A model generated the notes under the pieces. It saw only the letters and a program-made list of their open reading frames with translations. It made no database searches and had not been told where the DNA came from. A stretch of 64,000 bases of DNA from Siphonodentalium dalli (taxonomy: Eukaryota; Mollusca; Scaphopoda; Gadilida; Siphonodentaliidae), in NCBI GenBank assembly GCA_032622095.1, contig CP136064.1, forward strand, positions 275,489,614 through 275,553,613, given 5' to 3'. Shown here one piece after another: positions 59,961-64,000 of this stretch (the first letter of the stretch is position 1; every line of letters starts with the position of its first letter). Made by a program: the position numbers and the translations under genes.

Positions 59961-60123
59961 ACCTTTCACCGGAAAGCAGATGGGAAACAGCCCGGGTGAA
60001 GTCGGGCCTATCAGCTTGTGTAATAAAGAAGACAGTTTGATGAAAGTAATGTATGACACGAGAAACGGGAAAACTTGAAATATGGAAGTATGCAAATTTC
60101 CCGCATAAAATTTGAAAGCTAGT

Positions 60124-60594
60124 TTATAGAATAATTGTATTATTATTTATATTTATGGCTAATAATACGATCTTGGTGGCGTTACCATTTCTGACTATGG
60201 TTTTCTTGTTACAAATATGGATAGTCAAATTTGATGCCATCTTTTGTGTAGATAATGGCACACCCAGATGCACTGCAGAATCGACTTCCTTTAGAGTGGA
60301 AGAGATGCTACCAAACCTCCAAGTTCGGTTGCTTCTTATCTGTTCAGATTTTGTTTCATTAAAGACCATACTAACCGTTTTCGTAGGGTTATAGTTATAC
60401 CTCCACTTTCTGCTATAAGTTATACACGTTTCATACAAATGAGTTAAGCCAGATTTACTAAGCGAAAGTAAAAGCATATCGTCTGCGTGAGTTATGGCTG
60501 AACAGTTTATATCATGAATCTGAAGACCGAAAGGTAGGTTTGCTAACTTTTGAAGCAATTCATCTATGTATATCGTATATAGGAGAGGTGACAT
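60124..60594 (-). mobile_element. LINE reverse transcriptase fragment
   Basis: Reads MSPLLYTIYIDELLQKLANL, then ITHADDMLLLSLSKSGLTHL (ADD box) and NPTKTVSMVFNE, ending HLGVPLS. Different from the LINE at 52-55 kb. Its upstream half is cut off exactly where the 600-bp repeat starts at 60594. The far end (60125-60210) carries a text also found near 48545-48640. Confidence 0.75.
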
Positions 60595-61202
60595 GTGCAC
60601 AAAGCGACATATAGTAGGTCATATACATGTATGTGTATAATATCGACAAATCAAATGCCCGCATTTCAATGAAAACGTATAATAAAATTAGTGTTGGAAG
60701 GTTTACGATTTATGAGTTTGTCATTCGGCATGATGTCTTTAGACTGTGTAATTACATTAGGAAACTGAGATCATTCCTTGACTCAATATATTCCACGATT
60801 TATAGGCTTCAGTTCAAGTCAAGTATCGGTAATTCTGGTAATACAATATTCACATCTACAGGTTTTTAAAAGAAATTCTGACGCATCAAACCCATTAATA
60901 ATGTCTCAGTAAACTTTCTCAAAAGGAAATATATCTCTTGAAGCGTGAGTATTCATTAATCTTTTTTTCCAGATTAGTCTAGATTCTGCAGTGTATATTT
61001 GTATCACGTTTCGGGTTATTCGCGGTTATCACGTTTCAGGTTATTCGCGGTTCTACTGACTAAGCGTTTAACCCATTTAGGCTGTAACAACTTATCGCGC
61101 TCATATGGACGCGCAAAGTGAGACGCTTTTATTTAGAGACTGACAGCGTCCTTGCTTTGTGATAGGATAAACTTTGCACATTAACTGTATATATGTACAT
61201 AC
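60594..61202. repeat. 600-bp dispersed repeat, copy 2
   Basis: Counterpart of 55952-56535; joins the LINE RT fragment at its left side. A partial third copy of its inner part follows at about 61254-61335. Confidence 0.85.
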
Positions 61203-61509
61203 ATGTTCATATTCTTCTCCTGAAATGGAGGTATGCAATAAAATATATAAATCAAACCCATTAATGATATATCAGTAAACTTTCTTAAAAGGATATATAT
61301 CTCTTAAAGTTTGAGTATTAATTACTCTTTTTTTTCTTTGGTCCTTTGTAAATTTTGACATTCTATACAAAGTTGATAACACCTATTAACCTGAGGACCA
61401 TTGTGGAAATAAGTCTGCCAATGTAATGGGACAGACTTTTCAATGTTATCCAGTGTACGATTTGGTGAGTCTTATTACATCTCATGACCACTTTGCTAAA
61501 ACCGCATAT

Positions 61510-61740
61510 ATATGTTATCAAACTGGATTCCAAACATTCATATGAAAAAAACACCATTTATAATTATTATTGTATCTTATATATCAAATGCTATAGCAAC
61601 TACATATACTGCATGGTCCAATTTCTCTGTAGGACCTTTTGTAAATATGTATTTTTACATCGAACCAAATAGAACTATCCATCTTTATAATTCCTTAACT
61701 CGTACGTGTAGTAAGTGCATACGGTGCGACTGATTTCTCT
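61510..61740. repeat. duplicated segment A with intact (empty) TTAA site
   Basis: Similar to 62255-62429 joined to 62856-62900. Shared landmarks: AACATTCATATGAA, CACCATTTATAATT, GCATGGTCCAATTTCTCTGT, AACTATCCATCT, TTCCTTAA, TAGTAAGTGCATACGGTG. Lacks the insert found in segment B. Confidence 0.8.
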
Positions 61741-62254
61741 CCCCTTTGTATGATCCACATAATGTGAGTAAAGGGGGTGCCCATGCAATGACACTTGAGT
61801 CCACGATACGAGGTACCATGTGTTACCCACCGGAAGCTGACATAAGCTAATGATAGGCAGAACACCCTGCTGTATAGGCAGTTTTAGAATCAGTCAGAAA
61901 GTTGAAATAAAATAAACAAGAAAGCCCCATGTCCTCCGGTATATTAGGTACCGAGTTTCCCATATATTTCGTACCTACCTGAACTAAAGGTACACGCATT
62001 TATAGATAAGTTATACACTTCCCAAATAGTATTGGTGTTGTCCCATCCATAACAGTAAAAATTAAGTTAATTTCGCGGAAATAAGATATATGCATACTTA
62101 TGCATCATATATCAAGCATACATACGAAACATGTATTTAACTTATACCGTACGAGCTTGATAACACAGAAGTAATCGGTTGATTGGAAAAGATTTACTAC
62201 GTCCGGTTCCGAAATCGTCTGTTTAATTATAATGTTGGTCATATGAAAAAAAAT

Positions 62255-62905
62255 GCTGGCTTCCAACCATTCATATGAATAAAACACCATTTATAATTGT
62301 TATTGTATCTTATCAAATGCTGCAGCAACTAAATTGTAATCTGCATGGTCCAATTTCTCTGTAGGACCTTTGTAAATCTCCATTTTTACATCGCACCAAA
62401 TAGAACTATCCATCTATATAATTCCTTAAAGCCACATGGCGGTTTGCGTTTCAAAATACACATAATATTATTCGCTTTTGAATTATTCTCAGTATCGAAA
62501 TAGGTCGATAAATATCTGAACTAACTGTATACGAGCATTATGTAACCCAAAAAGACGCACTGAAGTTATGAAAATACAACTGTGAATATGGGTAAAAAAA
62601 AAACGCCATTTGCGCGACATGGAACAGAAAAGAGCGTTCCGTGGTGGTCTATTCCTGGTATGGTAGCAATAAAGAGCGTTTATCTTACTTCTGGCAACAA
62701 GTTTAAAACAGCTGAAAAATGGCTGTGACTTTGGCAAGTGTTTTTCAGAGCATATGAAGCCGATATATCAATAATTCGTTTATTTATAGACCTATCGTAT
62801 CGTCGCTCCAAATTACGTAGAAACAAATTTGGAGGTTCGAATGAGCCATGTCTGTTTAACCCGTATTTATAGTAAGTGCATACGGTGTGACTGATCTTCT
62901 CTTCC
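62255..62905. repeat. duplicated segment B, interrupted by a TTAA MITE
   Basis: Flanks of the MITE at 62430-62855 match segment A continuously across the TTAA. Confidence 0.8.
62430..62855. mobile_element. TTAA-flanked repeat, family 2, copy 3
   Basis: 426 bp between TTAA at 62426-62429 and 62856-62859. Ends read inward AGCCACATGGCGG and ACAGACATGGCTC. The empty site in segment A confirms both borders and the TTAA target, a piggyBac trait. No ORF. Confidence 0.85.
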
Positions 62906-63194
62906 CATCTCTCACATCCTTCGTGTAATCATTTCATCTCACCTATTGCTTTTTGTTAAAACTTAAATAAACCTTAAGATATATTTGAATTAAAAGGACA
63001 AGGCTCCGTCGCGCCTAAACTTATGTATAATCTGGTAAGAGGTATCTAAAAATACCTACGCAGAAGATTTCCGAATAAATTCGTCTATATAGCGCTGAAC
63101 ATACGTGATTTGTTTCTTACATTTTTCGATATATGTGAAATCGGTTCGTTTGTATCGGTTTGCCATTTTTAATCAGCAGTCCGTAAACATTGTA

Positions 63195-63645
63195 TATGTG
63201 GACATGTGGACCATGTGAAGAAAATCTACAGCGGTGTTCGATCTAAAACGTTTTTGGTATAGTACAAGTGGACCATGTGAAGAAAAACGTGTATGGTATA
63301 CATGTAGTACATATAAATTGCACATGTGGACCATGTGAAGAAAATCTACAGCGGTATTCGATCTAAAACGTTTATGGTATAGTACATGTGGACCACGTGA
63401 AGAAAATCTACAGCGGTGTTCGATATAAAACGTTTATGGTATAGTACATATAAATTGCACATGTGGACCATGTGAAGAAAATCTACAGCGGTGTTCGATC
63501 TAAAACGTTTATCGTATAGTATATATAAATTGCACACGTGGACCATGTGAAGAAAATCTACAGCGGTATTCGATATAAAACGTTTATGGTATAGTACATG
63601 TGGACCACGTGAAGAAAATCTACAGCGGTGTTCGATCTAAAACGT
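63195..63645. repeat. tandem array around TGGACCATGTGAAGAAAA, 7-8 copies
   Basis: Variable units of 58-76 bp with ACATGTGGACCATGTGAAGA, CTACAGCGGTGTTCGAT and AAAACGTTTATGGTATAGTA. Some units add ACATATAAATTGC. Adjoins the LINE tail at 63646. Confidence 0.9.
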
Positions 63646-64000
63646 TTATAATAATAATAATAGAGAACATTTATATAGCGCTTTTCCCAAAAGGCCCAAA
63701 GCGCTCGGCCACAACACAAGTTCACGCACAAATATGCAATATACAAGTGGGTCACGTAATAAACATGTGCAGAACTAAGAGGCATCACTCTCAGGGACGA
63801 CGTTTCCATAGTAGAATTTGAAAAGTTCCGATTTAAGTAATGTTTTAAAAGTGTCCATGGTATCGGCTTTCTTTGTGTCGGCCTGTAGCCCATTCCAGAC
63901 GGACGGAGCATGATATTCAAATGATCGTCTTCCGTAGTTTTCCGAGTCACGTCTAGGAACAGCCATCAGATTTAGATCTTCTGATCGCAATTCGCGCGGC
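63646..64000 (-). mobile_element. LINE 3' end (CR1/L2-like), cut by window edge
   Basis: Minus-strand frame 63775-63990: RSEDLNLMAVPRRDSENYGR, then RSFEYHAPSVWNGLQ, the usual C-terminus of CR1/L2-type LINEs (NLLxVPR...YGxRSFxxxAPxxWN). The 3' UTR ends in TATATAGCGCTTTTCCC with GGGCCTTTTGGG palindromic text and a TTA trinucleotide tail at 63646-63661. The 5' part is off window. Confidence 0.8.

Overview
This is animal nuclear DNA, AT-rich, intron-containing and crowded with repeats. It carries one recognisable host gene: a conventional (class II, muscle-type) myosin heavy chain gene on the minus strand. Its protein is closest in flavour to molluscan (scallop-like) striated-muscle myosin, as I remember that family, so a lophotrochozoan, most likely a mollusc, is the best guess. 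This is inference, not a database result. No second cellular gene, tRNA, rRNA or CRISPR array could be supported.

Myosin gene, about 37606 down to the left edge (minus strand). A non-coding first exon (about 37583-37606) lies 33 bp downstream of a TATA box. The ATG is in exon 2 (33465). I could place 21 coding exons, all with GT-AG borders apart from the interrupted exon 4. They encode residues 1 to about 1072: N-terminal domain, P-loop, switch I, switch II, relay, Lys-rich loop 2, SH2/SH1 cysteines, converter, two IQ motifs and the first part of the coiled-coil rod. The rest of the rod lies beyond position 1. Exon lengths 144, 157 and 28 nt for exons 3-5 match what I recall of vertebrate myosin genes, which supports the borders.

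The gene is broken in two neighbouring exons. Exon 3 carries an in-frame TAG at codon 72. Exon 4 is split by a 5882-bp foldback-type mobile element (23689-29570) flanked by a 3-bp TGA duplication. Removing the element and one TGA gives exactly 157 nt in the right frame. Intron 3, between these exons, holds two tandem arrays built from pieces of the exons themselves: exon 3 tails with donor sites at 31530-32118, and exon 4 heads with acceptor sites at 29719-30025. All the other exons look intact, so this is a recent pseudogene, a null allele, or a locus whose rod part may still be used.

Introns. Intron 21 is almost entirely an 8.7-kb array of a 49-bp unit (1165-9872) that stops about 15 bp from an exon. 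Other introns hold 57-, 42-, 66- and 44-bp arrays, a TTAA-flanked palindromic MITE, hAT-like MITEs with 8-bp duplications, LINE remnants and a 534-bp unclassified element with a 9-bp duplication.

Upstream intergenic region, 37.6-64 kb. I see no host gene here. It holds further copies of the same MITE families; a 2.1-kb array of a 21-bp unit that is open in all three minus frames; clusters of short palindromes; two long hairpins sharing a loop; a frameshifted APE/RT LINE (52.4-55.6 kb) with the 534-bp-type element nested in its endonuclease; other LINE pieces (57.0-58.0, 60.1-60.6, 63.6-64 kb); a 600-bp duplicated repeat; and an array rich in AGGTCA-type half-sites (59.45-59.96 kb). One TTAA MITE (62430-62855) has its empty target site preserved in a duplicated copy 0.7 kb away.
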